From contig JBQVNP010000006.1 in assembly GCA_052436255.1 (NCBI GenBank), forward strand, positions 30,319 through 94,318: a stretch of 64,000 nt of DNA, in the 5' to 3' direction. A program made the translations under genes and the position numbers. Below the pieces are notes generated by a model. It did no database searches. It saw only the letters and a program-made list of their open reading frames with translations, and was not told the origin of the DNA. Shown here piece by piece: positions 25,769-33,740 of the stretch. How positions within the stretch are numbered: the stretch's first letter is position 1; each line of letters opens with the position of its first letter. The stretch comes from Pelomonas sp052436255 (lineage in GTDB: Bacteria; Pseudomonadota; Gammaproteobacteria; Burkholderiales; Burkholderiaceae_C).

Positions 25769-25888
25769 ATGAACGAAGCAACGCAACTCGAGATCGTCGA
25801 CCTGGGCGACGCCAAGGAAGAGACCAAGGGCCAGCCCGATCTGCCGCGGGTTGAAGACAACCAGGTCGGGATCTACAAGCAGTTCTGA
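25769..25888 (+). CDS. Lasso peptide precursor
   Basis: A 39-residue precursor with an AAGGAGA ribosome site. The predicted leader is residues 1-20 (MNEATQLEIVDLGDAKEETK), with Thr19 at position -2, the residue preferred by lasso leader peptidases. The predicted core is GQPDLPRVEDNQVGIYKQF (21-39): Gly1 supplies the amine and Glu9 the side-chain carboxylate for a nine-residue macrolactam ring, leaving a ten-residue tail. Tyr16, Lys17 and Phe19 are bulky candidates for locking the thread. Asp10 is adjacent to Glu9, but a ten-residue ring would be atypical. The gene is followed by B, C and D genes in the order known from microcin J25 clusters, which makes the assignment secure despite the short length. 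Confidence 0.92.
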   Translation: MNEATQLEIVDLGDAKEETKGQPDLPRVEDNQVGIYKQF

Positions 25889-25907
25889 TCCCACGGGCAG
25901 CTGAAAC

Positions 25908-25932
25908 GGCGTGCGGCGACAAGCCGCACGCC
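25908..25932 (+). promoter_or_regulatory. Intercistronic hairpin between lasso genes A and B
   Basis: GGCGTGCGGC and GCCGCACGCC form a perfect 10-bp stem with a GACAA loop between the precursor stop and the B start codon, with no U-run after it. It could partly terminate or protect the precursor mRNA and so raise its level over the enzymes. The effect is inferred. Confidence 0.7.
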
Positions 25933-25945
25933 TCGCAGGATCACC

Positions 25946-26674
25946 ATGTCAACGACATCAGCGACTCAGCCGGAATATCGCCTTGCCGATCATGTGCGCG
26001 CGTGCCTGGTCGATGGCCAGGTGATCCTGATCGACCTCCAGAACGACAAGTACATCGGCGCGGGCGGTCCGCTCGCGTCCGCGCTTTCGGCAAACATCGC
26101 AGACTGGCCTGCCGGCGATCAGGGCCCCATTCATACTCAGCGCGACGGGGTCGATCGCTGGATTGGCAATCTGCACCAGCAGGGCCTCTTGGTGCCTGCA
26201 TCGCAGCCAGCGTCGGTCGCCCAGGTTCTTGCGACGCCCCTCGACAGCCTGCCCCTCTCGGAACTCGCGCCCCTGCCAAGAGTTCCCTGGCGCAGGTTTT
26301 CCCGCCTTGCATACGCATCTGCCCTCACGGCGCACTGGCTGAAGCGGCACAGCCTTGCCACGATTGCGCGCAAGGTGCGTGACCTGCGCCCGGTGCTGAC
26401 GGCACAAGGGCATGCCGACCCGACCGCCGATCTGCCACAGGCAAGCGCCTTGTACCTTCGCATGCGTCCCCTGGTGATCACCTCGCATGACAAGTGCCTG
26501 CACGATTCGCTGACGCTGCTGCGCTTCCTGGCAGCCGAGCGTCTGTTTCCCAGCTGGGTGATCGGCGTCAGGACTCGACCTTTCGCTGCGCACTCCTGGG
26601 TGCAGTCGGGCAACCTCGTACTCAATGACACTCATGAGTACGTGCGGGCCTTCACGCCGATCCTGATCGTGTAA
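25946..26674 (+). CDS. Lasso peptide B protein: RRE domain fused to transglutaminase-like leader peptidase
   Basis: A 242-residue protein. Residues 10-85 form a PqqD-like RiPP recognition element (YRLADHVRACLVDGQVILIDLQNDKYIGAGG...) that binds the leader. The C-terminal half is a transglutaminase-fold cysteine protease of the B2/McjB type, with triad candidates Cys184 in HDKCLHDSLTL, His216 in FAAHSWVQ and Asp228 in LVLNDTHEYV. It removes the leader after Lys20 so that the cyclase can act. B1 and B2 are fused, as is usual in proteobacteria. ATG 25946 follows AGGATC. It sits 57 nt after the precursor gene and 6 nt before the cyclase gene. Confidence 0.94.
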   Translation: MSTTSATQPEYRLADHVRACLVDGQVILIDLQNDKYIGAGGPLASALSANIADWPAGDQGPIHTQRDGVDRWIGNLHQQGLLVPASQPASVAQVLATPLDSLPLSELAPLPRVPWRRFSRLAYASALTAHWLKRHSLATIARKVRDLRPVLTAQGHADPTADLPQASALYLRMRPLVITSHDKCLHDSLTLLRFLAAERLFPSWVIGVRTRPFAAHSWVQSGNLVLNDTHEYVRAFTPILIV

Positions 26675-26680
26675 CCCGCG

Positions 26681-28501
26681 ATGTTCCGCTACATCGCATT
26701 CAGTTGGGCGGCGGCCAATGAGGGTCAGAACGCGCGGGCTCGTGCGCTTGCGGAAGCATTGATCGACCGGGGATGGCATCGAGCCTTCTCATCGGCCGGC
26801 TTCAGCGTCTACGTGGTGGGCCGCAAGCGAGGCGTCAATGATGTCTACCTGCTGCCATCCCACGCCGGCGTCGTGCTGGGTCGGCTGTTTCGCCGAGCCG
26901 ACCAGTCTCCCGCCGCTGGCAAAGACACCGAACTGACAGATCGCGAAGGCGACGAAGTCGTTCGATCCGACGGCCGCACCCTGGTCGAGCAGTTCTGGGG
27001 TCGCTGGGTAGCCTTCTTGGCATGCTGGACCGGCGAGAGCCGTGTGCTTCGAGACCCCACCGGCACCCTGCCCTGCTTCCACATGGAGACCGAAGGCTTG
27101 TCTGTCGTGTTCTCCTGGCTGGAGGATGTGTACGCGGTACTGGAGCTGCCGCCGCCGCAGACCAACTGGGATGCGGTAGCCGCGGTACTTGTGTACGGCC
27201 GGCTGGGCGCACGGGAGACGGCACTGACGGGTGTGACGCAGGTGCTGCCAGGCGAACTGACATCCATGAGGTCGCCAGGCGGCGAGATAGTGCCGGTCTG
27301 GCGCGCTGTCGACATCGCTCGCCGTCCGATCGATCCGCAGCCAGGCCCGGCTGCACGGATGCTGAGGGACGAGACGACCCAGAGCGTGCGCTCTTGGATG
27401 ACCTGCTACGAGGACATCGTGCTTCGCCTTTCCGGTGGGGTTGACTCGGCCATCATCCTAGGCAGCTTCTTCTGCGCGCCGCCGACGGCAAGCATCACCT
27501 GCCTCAACTACTTCTCGGAAGGCTCGGACAGCGACGAGCGTGCGTATGCGCGGCTCGCTGCCAGCCGAGCCGGGTGTGCCCTTGTCGAGCGGCATCGCGA
27601 CATCGACTTCCATCTAAAACAAGTGATGGACCCGGCCCTCACCCCGATTCCGGGCAGCCACATCGGCCGCCTGGGATCGGACCGCATGGACACGGAGGTC
27701 ACGCGCGCAGTGGGCGCATCAGTGCTTTTCACGGGCGCTGGCGGCGATCAGCTGTTCGAGGAAGTCCGGTGCACCTGGCCCGCCGCTGACTATCTCCAGC
27801 TGCGAGGCCTTGATCGTGGATTTCCGGCAGCAACGCTGGATGCCGCTCGCCTGGGACACGTGTCCTTCTGGCAGACCCTGCGCGAAGCGTTCCAGTACCG
27901 ATTTGGCAAGCGGAGCGCGCTGACCAACGCAGGTCAGTACCTGGCGCTGATGCCGTCCGATGCCGTCGATGGCGCGCTGCGGCAAGCGCCACGCTTCGTC
28001 CATCCGGGTCTGCTTGAAGGATCGGATCTGCCGATCGGCAAGCTGATGCAACTGCGCGCGCTGATATGCCCCTTCGACTACTACAACCCCTATGGGCCCG
28101 CAACGTCCCCGGAACTCGTTCATCCATTGATGTCGCAGCCCTTGCTGGAACTCAGCCTGAAGCTGCCGACGTACGTGCTGACACGAGGAGGTCGAGGCCG
28201 GGCGCTGGCAAGAGATGCCTTCGCCGACCGCATTCCAGCGGAGATCGCCTCCCGTCGGTCAAAGGGAGGCACCGAGGAGCACATCACCGCCGTCCTGCAG
28301 CGCAGCTTGCCCCTCGTCAGACGGCTTCTGCTCGATGGGCAACTTGTCCAGCAAGGCCTGCTCGAGCGCCAGCGCCTCGAGGCATCACTGGAACGACGTC
28401 CAGCTCAAGGCGATGCCTACGTATCAGAGATCCACTCCTGCATCGCGATTGAAGCCTGGCTTGGTCGGGTTGCAAGCGACCGCCGCACTCCCCTGCTCTG
28501 A
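26681..28501 (+). CDS. Lasso cyclase (asparagine synthetase homologue, McjC type)
   Basis: A 606-residue ATP-dependent macrolactam synthetase. The PP-loop SGGVDS (251-256) in LRLSGGVDSAIIL binds ATP and adenylates the ring-acceptor acid, here predicted to be Glu9 of the core. Downstream are GAGGDQLFEE and the C-terminal synthetase helices. The N-terminal glutaminase-like domain keeps the fold (RVLRDPTGTLPCFHM) but starts M-F-R, lacking the Cys2 nucleophile of true asparagine synthetases, as expected when the amine comes from the peptide's own N-terminus. Length fits lasso cyclases. It starts 6 nt after the B gene. Confidence 0.95.
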   Translation: MFRYIAFSWAAANEGQNARARALAEALIDRGWHRAFSSAGFSVYVVGRKRGVNDVYLLPSHAGVVLGRLFRRADQSPAAGKDTELTDREGDEVVRSDGRTLVEQFWGRWVAFLACWTGESRVLRDPTGTLPCFHMETEGLSVVFSWLEDVYAVLELPPPQTNWDAVAAVLVYGRLGARETALTGVTQVLPGELTSMRSPGGEIVPVWRAVDIARRPIDPQPGPAARMLRDETTQSVRSWMTCYEDIVLRLSGGVDSAIILGSFFCAPPTASITCLNYFSEGSDSDERAYARLAASRAGCALVERHRDIDFHLKQVMDPALTPIPGSHIGRLGSDRMDTEVTRAVGASVLFTGAGGDQLFEEVRCTWPAADYLQLRGLDRGFPAATLDAARLGHVSFWQTLREAFQYRFGKRSALTNAGQYLALMPSDAVDGALRQAPRFVHPGLLEGSDLPIGKLMQLRALICPFDYYNPYGPATSPELVHPLMSQPLLELSLKLPTYVLTRGGRGRALARDAFADRIPAEIASRRSKGGTEEHITAVLQRSLPLVRRLLLDGQLVQQGLLERQRLEASLERRPAQGDAYVSEIHSCIAIEAWLGRVASDRRTPLL

Positions 28502-28516
28502 CGGCTGCAGTCCTAA

Positions 28517-30313
28517 ATGGTTGGCAAGAACAGATTCTGGCTTGCACTGCGCCTGTTGGCTGAGCTGGCCGATCTACGCCTCCGCTTCATGATCGCCAGC
28601 ACGACAGTGCTGGTGGTCATCGGCGGCGGGCTGGCGGCGCTCGCCCCGCTCGCCTTGAAGGGTCTGATCGATTCGATCGCGCACGCAATGCCGAAGGGCA
28701 ACGACGCCGCACCGGCGTTGATGACTGCAGGCGCCATCTATGTCGCAGCGCTTTGCGCTGGCCGCATCCTTGGGGACATAAGGCCCTGGCTCGTCAGCAG
28801 AATCGATCAGCAGTTGCTGTCTGCGCTGCGACACCGGTTCTTCAATCACGTGCTGCACCTGCCTCTCAGTGTCCTCGTCAAACGACGCACGGGAGAGCTG
28901 ACCCACAGCCTCGACCTTGCGTGCGCGGGCTCGCAGCTGATCCTGACCCACCTCATCCAAAGCGTAGCTCCAGTCCTCGTAGAGCTCACGGTCATGCTGC
29001 TAGTCATCGCCGAGCTGCGCCAACCCGCTCTGCTCGGCCTGTTCGGGGCGACCGGGATGCTGTACTTCGTGATGTTCGCCGTCGGTGCGAAGCGCCTGAA
29101 TGGGCACGCTGGTGAGGTCACATCAGCGAGCCTGGCCGTCCACGGCCAGCTGGCGGAGGGCTTTGCCAGCGTCGAAACCCTTCGCTGCTTTGGCGCGGAG
29201 GCAGCAGCTGAACAAACACTGGCACGTGCCTCGGTTTCACTTGTAGATCGCTGGATGGCGTACTACCGAACAAGCGCAATCAACGCCATAGCCGCGACCT
29301 CGGTCTTTGCCGTCTCGATGGCAGCCTGCCTTGTCATCGCTGCGGACGGCGTGACACGTGGCACCTTGACACTCGGCGGCTTCGTATTGAGCAGCGTCTA
29401 CCTGATCCAGATGGTGAGGCCCGTCGAAGTCATAGGCTCCGCCACACGAGATCTGGTTCGCGCATTGGGCTTTGTGCAGCCAGTACTGGACATCCTCCGC
29501 GAGCGGCGGGAGGGCGACGAGGCGCTAGAAGCAGGCCGCCGGACGGGCGCGCAGGCGCCATGCTTACCGCATCGGGCGCAGTCCATCCGGTTTGAAGGGG
29601 TGACCTTCGGCTACGAGCCCGACAGGCCTGTGATCCATGAACTCAACCTGGAGATCAACGCCGGATCGACGGTCGCGATCGTTGGACCGAGTGGCTCAGG
29701 AAAATCGTCTCTCTTGCGGCTTCTGCTCCGGTTGTATACGCCCCAGCGAGGGCGAATCCTGCTGGACGGAACTTCCATCGACGCCATGCCGCTTCGGCAG
29801 CTTCGCGCCCGGATGGCGCTGGTGCCGCAGGACACGCCCCTTCTCCACACCTCTATTGAAGAGAACATCGCTGTGGGCTCCCCTGGCGCTGACACCGAGG
29901 CGGTGAAACGCGCTGCCAGCGCAGCGCATCTTGATGCGGTCATCGAGTCACTGCCCGGCGGCTATCAGGCTATGGTCGGCGACCGGGGGGTCAAGCTGTC
30001 GGGTGGCGAGCGCCAGCGTGTGGCGATTGCCCGCGCCCTGGTCCGCAGTCCGACGGTATTCTTGCTGGATGAACCCACGTCAATGTTGGACAGCCGGACA
30101 GAAGCGGAGGTGTTGCTCGCTGTACGCCGTGCCACCGGTGGCTGCACAACGTTGATCGTTGCACATCGCCTATCAACGGTGACACACGCCGACGAGATCG
30201 TCGTGCTGGATCGAGGGCGGATCCGTGAGCGAGGCACGCACCACGACCTCATGGCTCGGGAAGGCCTGTACGCGCAGCTCTGGCGGCGCCAGGCGGATCG
30301 CGACGCGCTGTAG
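28517..30313 (+). CDS. Lasso peptide ABC exporter (McjD type)
   Basis: A 598-residue ABC half-transporter with a fused membrane domain (six helices within about 20-310) and ATPase. Walker A is GPSGSGKSS (390-398), the Q-loop is in ALVPQDTPLLHTSIEENI, the signature is LSGGERQRVAIARAL (494 onward), Walker B is VFLLDEPTSMLD, and the H-loop is VAHRLSTV. In the McjD paradigm it exports the mature lasso peptide and gives self-immunity. An exporter but no isopeptidase gene in the cluster resembles antimicrobial lasso systems rather than the isopeptidase/TonB type. It starts 15 nt after the cyclase stop. Confidence 0.95.
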   Translation: MVGKNRFWLALRLLAELADLRLRFMIASTTVLVVIGGGLAALAPLALKGLIDSIAHAMPKGNDAAPALMTAGAIYVAALCAGRILGDIRPWLVSRIDQQLLSALRHRFFNHVLHLPLSVLVKRRTGELTHSLDLACAGSQLILTHLIQSVAPVLVELTVMLLVIAELRQPALLGLFGATGMLYFVMFAVGAKRLNGHAGEVTSASLAVHGQLAEGFASVETLRCFGAEAAAEQTLARASVSLVDRWMAYYRTSAINAIAATSVFAVSMAACLVIAADGVTRGTLTLGGFVLSSVYLIQMVRPVEVIGSATRDLVRALGFVQPVLDILRERREGDEALEAGRRTGAQAPCLPHRAQSIRFEGVTFGYEPDRPVIHELNLEINAGSTVAIVGPSGSGKSSLLRLLLRLYTPQRGRILLDGTSIDAMPLRQLRARMALVPQDTPLLHTSIEENIAVGSPGADTEAVKRAASAAHLDAVIESLPGGYQAMVGDRGVKLSGGERQRVAIARALVRSPTVFLLDEPTSMLDSRTEAEVLLAVRRATGGCTTLIVAHRLSTVTHADEIVVLDRGRIRERGTHHDLMAREGLYAQLWRRQADRDAL

Positions 30314-30888
30314 TGCGCAAACGTTCTTTCGTTCTTGTCAGTCATTCCCGCACCAGCAAGCTTCTGTCGCGGTGCCGCACGCTATCCTACCCTCGCCCCT
30401 GCGGGTAGGAGACCAAATTGAAAGTCCCAGCACAGCCGGTAAGCGACGCAGGTCCTCGGTCATGCGTCAACGCATCGTTGAGTTAGCTTCCGGCTACATG
30501 GTCCCGCTCCCGCTGAACAGCGAGGCGGATTGCCTCGCTTCTCAACGGTGACAGGAACGCAGGATCTATCAACAACCGCCGCCGCCGCACCCGCTACCGC
30601 CCGAACGGTTAAGTCCATAGACTGGTTGGTGCCATTCGCAGCGCCACGGACGCGCCATTCGCCTCCTCGGACTGCAGCCTGCGACGCTTCAAACGCATCT
30701 GCTCGCCTAACTACTTCTTGTAGGATGCTGGCCGAGGGCCTGTTGTGAGCCCTCAACTGCGCGGTGGCGCGCCGAATCAGCGAACGCGACACGCCGAACG
30801 TGCGCATGGAGTCGCCGGGTACATGGAGCACCACGAAGGCATCGCTGAATCACAGGCCGAGAAACCTGCTGCGTGGCCCCCTCACGGA
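30314..30888 (+). other. Gap between lasso cluster and kinase operon, with two hairpins
   Basis: No convincing gene is seen. The first hairpin pairs CCTACCC (30386-30392) with GGGTAGG (30403-30409). The second pairs AGCGAGGC (30519-30526) with GCCTCGCT (30532-30539), with a 5-base loop and a pyrimidine-rich TTCTC after it; it may terminate lasso transcription. A frame is open to the kinase from 30745, but its codon use before 30889 is less GC-biased. No -24/-12 (sigma-54) promoter was recognised. Confidence 0.5.
30519..30542 (+). terminator. Candidate terminator after the lasso cluster
   Basis: An 8-bp perfect stem (AGCGAGGC/GCCTCGCT) with a GGATT loop, followed by TTCTC, lies about 200 nt after the exporter gene. 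The U-run is weak. Confidence 0.4.
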
Positions 30889-33024
30889 ATGGACGACTCG
30901 TCGGCCAACCCCGTGCTGGCGACACGGTACGACATCAAGCGATTGATCGGCCGCGGCGGCGCGGGCTCGGTGCATGAGGCGTGGGACCGGCAGCTTGAGC
31001 GGGCCGTTGCCATCAAGCGCGTGGATTGGGGCAGCGGCGACGCGCTGGTAGAGGCGCGGCTCGCGGCCGGGCTGAGCCACCCGGCCATCGTCGACATCCA
31101 TGACGTGGTAAGTCAGGCCGACAGCGTGTGCATCGTGATGGAGCTCGTGCAAGGCCGCACGCTGGCCGCCGTCGTCGCGGACGGCCCCACTGACCCGCTG
31201 CAGGCGCGGGCCTGGGTGGCGGAGGTGGCCGACGCACTCGTTCAGGCCCACGCCGCCGGCATCGTCCACGGCGACATCAAGCCGGGCAACCTGATGCTGG
31301 ACAACGCCGGCCGCATGCGCATCCTCGATTTCGGTATCGCCAGGCGCGTCGACGTGCTGAAGACCGCCTCCGGGCCCATCACGCCCGTCGGCACGCTGCG
31401 CTACATGGCGCCAGAGGTGTTGCTCGGCGCCCGACCCGGGCAGGCGGCCGACATCTACTCGCTGGGCCTGGTGCTGTTCGAGCTGCTGCAGGGCGCACAG
31501 GCCTTTGCCGGCGAGGGAGACTTCGCCTTGGCGCATCGCAAACTGTCCGAGACGGCTGGGCCTGTTCCGCCGGAGCTCGCCGCTGCTGACCCGCTTTGCG
31601 CGCTGGCCGAGCGCATGACTCGCCGTGAACCGGCGCAGCGCCCGCCCGGCATGGCCGAAGTCGCCCGTGCGCTGCGTCAACCCGGGCTACGTACCGATGG
31701 CCCGGCGGGGCAGCACCCCCGCCTGCCCTGGCGCTGGCGACTGCGGCGCGCTGCACTGCCGATTTCATTGTTGGCCGGTGCCGTAGCGCTGGGGGGTGGC
31801 GTGATCATCGCAACCCGCTCTCAGCCGGCAGCCACCCAGGCGCCAACGTTGACACCACAGGAGAGCGTCTCGCGGGCCCGGCGCTTGCTCATGCGCTTCG
31901 ACGAGGCCGGCCATCTGGACCGCGCCGTGGCCTTGCTCAAGGGGGTGTTGGAGGCACACTCCCATCATGCCCCCGCTGCGGCGATGCTGGCCATTGCCTA
32001 CTGCCTGCGCGATGGCAGCGACGCGTCGGACGCGGTCTGGCTGGAGCGCGCGAATGCGGCGTCCCAGATCGCCCTGCAGGCCGACGACCAGCTTGCAGTT
32101 GCCCAAGCCGCTCGGGGACGCTACCTGGCGGCTTCCGGTCAGGCCGGGTTAGCGCTGCAGGCCTACGAGCGCGCCCTTGTGCTGGACCCGCGCGACTTCC
32201 ATGCGCTACTGGGCAAGGCCGAGCTCTTGACCAAGCAGCAACACGCCGAGCCTGCGCGCCAAGCGCTGGACGCGGCGCTGACGGCACATCCCGAAGAGCC
32301 CGTGCTGCACAATGCACTCGGCACGCTGCTTTACCAGGGAGGCCGCTACGCCGAGGCCGAGACCGCTTTTCGCACCGCCGTGCGGCTGGCCCCCCTGGTA
32401 GCGGCGGGATACGCCAACCTCGCCGCCACGCTGCAGAGACTGGGGCGCGGCGACGACGCCCTGGAGGTGCTGCAGCAGGGCCTCGCGGCGCGGCCCGAGG
32501 GCAGGCTCTACAGCAACCTCGGCACGGCGCTCTTCGCGCGGGGCCGGTATGCGGAAGCCGCCAGCGCCTTCGAAAGCGCCGTGTCCGAGAGCAAGGGCAA
32601 CCCCAACGACTACTTGAAATGGGCCAACCTGGCCGACGCCCTGCGTTGGGTGCCGGGCCGCGAGGTCGGGTCGCTGGCTGCCTACCGCCACGCGCTGCAA
32701 CTGCTGTCGCCCCGCCTGGAACGCGACAAGCCCGAGCCCACCCACCTGAGCCGGGCGGGCGTGTATGCCGCGCGGCTTGGCGAAGCGGCGCAGTCGCGCG
32801 CCTGGACCGAAGCGGCCGTGGCCGCCGCGCCCAAGTCGCCCGATGTGGCCTTCAGGGCGTGCATGGCTTACGAGCTCAGTGGCGACCGCACGCAAGCCCT
32901 GCGTCAACTGCAGCGGGCGCTGAAGCTGGGCTATCCCTTGTCGTTCGTCGAGCAGGAGCCCGACCTGCAGGCGCTGCGGCGCTCGCGTGCCTTCCACCAG
33001 ACCATCACCCAAGGACTGCCATGA
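30889..33024 (+). CDS. Membrane Ser/Thr protein kinase with C-terminal TPR repeats
   Basis: A 711-residue Hanks-type kinase, numbered from ATG 30889 (MDDSSANPVLATRYDIKRLIG). In-frame starts at 30823 and 30745 are possible, but the sequence between them looks non-conserved. Kinase motifs are GRGGAGSVH (21-29), AIK (Lys43), HGDIKPGN (127-134), DFG (147-149) and YMAPEVL. The catalytic loop has HGD, not HRD, so it is a non-RD kinase that may not need activation-loop phosphorylation. Residues near 295-315 form one membrane helix (ALPISLLAGAVALGGGVIIA). The external part is about eight TPR units (LGTLLYQGGRYAEAETAFRTAVRLAP and others). It overlaps the next gene by 4 nt and begins the pore-forming-protein operon, suggesting a signalling role for it. 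Confidence 0.88.
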   Translation: MDDSSANPVLATRYDIKRLIGRGGAGSVHEAWDRQLERAVAIKRVDWGSGDALVEARLAAGLSHPAIVDIHDVVSQADSVCIVMELVQGRTLAAVVADGPTDPLQARAWVAEVADALVQAHAAGIVHGDIKPGNLMLDNAGRMRILDFGIARRVDVLKTASGPITPVGTLRYMAPEVLLGARPGQAADIYSLGLVLFELLQGAQAFAGEGDFALAHRKLSETAGPVPPELAAADPLCALAERMTRREPAQRPPGMAEVARALRQPGLRTDGPAGQHPRLPWRWRLRRAALPISLLAGAVALGGGVIIATRSQPAATQAPTLTPQESVSRARRLLMRFDEAGHLDRAVALLKGVLEAHSHHAPAAAMLAIAYCLRDGSDASDAVWLERANAASQIALQADDQLAVAQAARGRYLAASGQAGLALQAYERALVLDPRDFHALLGKAELLTKQQHAEPARQALDAALTAHPEEPVLHNALGTLLYQGGRYAEAETAFRTAVRLAPLVAAGYANLAATLQRLGRGDDALEVLQQGLAARPEGRLYSNLGTALFARGRYAEAASAFESAVSESKGNPNDYLKWANLADALRWVPGREVGSLAAYRHALQLLSPRLERDKPEPTHLSRAGVYAARLGEAAQSRAWTEAAVAAAPKSPDVAFRACMAYELSGDRTQALRQLQRALKLGYPLSFVEQEPDLQALRRSRAFHQTITQGLP

Positions 33025-33611
33025 AACCATCCAGCCTCCTGAATGACCTGCTCCTGCTCAACGTCAGCTTCGACATCCATCAGCTCAGCCCCTTCCTGTG
33101 CTGGCAGGTGATCGACGAGAGCCAGGGTGGGCGCAACCTGATGCGCCAGGTCGGCCGCCACGCCGGCTCGGTACACCTGGAAAAAGGCGACCGGGTGTAT
33201 GTCTGTGTCACGGCCTTCAGCGGGGCTGAGGGCAACGCCCCGCCCCAGGATTTCGGTGGGTTCACCATCAAGAGCTGCACGCTGCAATCCGTGCCGCGCC
33301 TGCGCGAACGAGACACCTTCTACTCGCCGTCCCCGTTTCAGTGCGGTCAGTCCGTCGACGGCGGGACCGCCATCCCGATCGGTCCGTTCAAGGTCGTCGA
33401 TCACGGCAAGGACGAAAGGCTAAACGCCTTCTACGAGCGACAGATCAGCGAGGGCAGCGTGCTAGTGGACGAGAAGATGGGCATCTGGGAGATGTCGCTC
33501 GTGCTCGTCGTGGAGATCAAGCCCAAGGCCGCGACCGTGGGCTCGCACAAGCGGGTATTCCGCTTCGACCCCGAAGCCGAGGTCGGCACCGGCACCAGCA
33601 AGAACCTCTGA
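33021..33611 (+). CDS. Conserved-looking protein of unknown function, coupled to the kinase
   Basis: A 196-residue protein starting at the ATGA overlap with the kinase gene. It has no signal peptide or membrane helix and is rich in predicted beta strands (FDIHQLSPFLCWQVID, SVHLEKGDRVYVCVTAF, GFTIKSCTLQSVPRLR, WEMSLVLVVEIKPK). Translational coupling implies that it works with the kinase, perhaps as substrate, or with the downstream pore-forming proteins. I do not recognise the family. The C-terminal RVFRFDPEAEVGTGTSKNL is charged and probably flexible. Confidence 0.78.
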   Translation: MKPSSLLNDLLLLNVSFDIHQLSPFLCWQVIDESQGGRNLMRQVGRHAGSVHLEKGDRVYVCVTAFSGAEGNAPPQDFGGFTIKSCTLQSVPRLRERDTFYSPSPFQCGQSVDGGTAIPIGPFKVVDHGKDERLNAFYERQISEGSVLVDEKMGIWEMSLVLVVEIKPKAATVGSHKRVFRFDPEAEVGTGTSKNL

Positions 33612-33740
33612 CCGCGGCCGCCCTCGGCGGCATCCAAAGGCGCTGAGACGAAGCGCCCGCTATTGAGACGCGCTGCCCTGCCCGCCTGAGGGCCGCACCG
33701 ACACCATGAGCCCCGTGTTCAACGTTACGGGAGACCTCTC

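Noticed and set aside
25769..25888. Alternative reading of the small gene as a bacteriocin leader or a random ORF
   Set aside because: Thr at -2, Gly1 and Glu9 plus adjacent B, C and D genes fit a lasso precursor specifically.
30314..33740. Sigma-54 (-24/-12) promoter upstream of the kinase or the pore-protein genes
   Set aside because: Searched by eye for GG-N10-GC within the TGGCAC/TTGC context; near-matches had wrong spacing, so none is reported.
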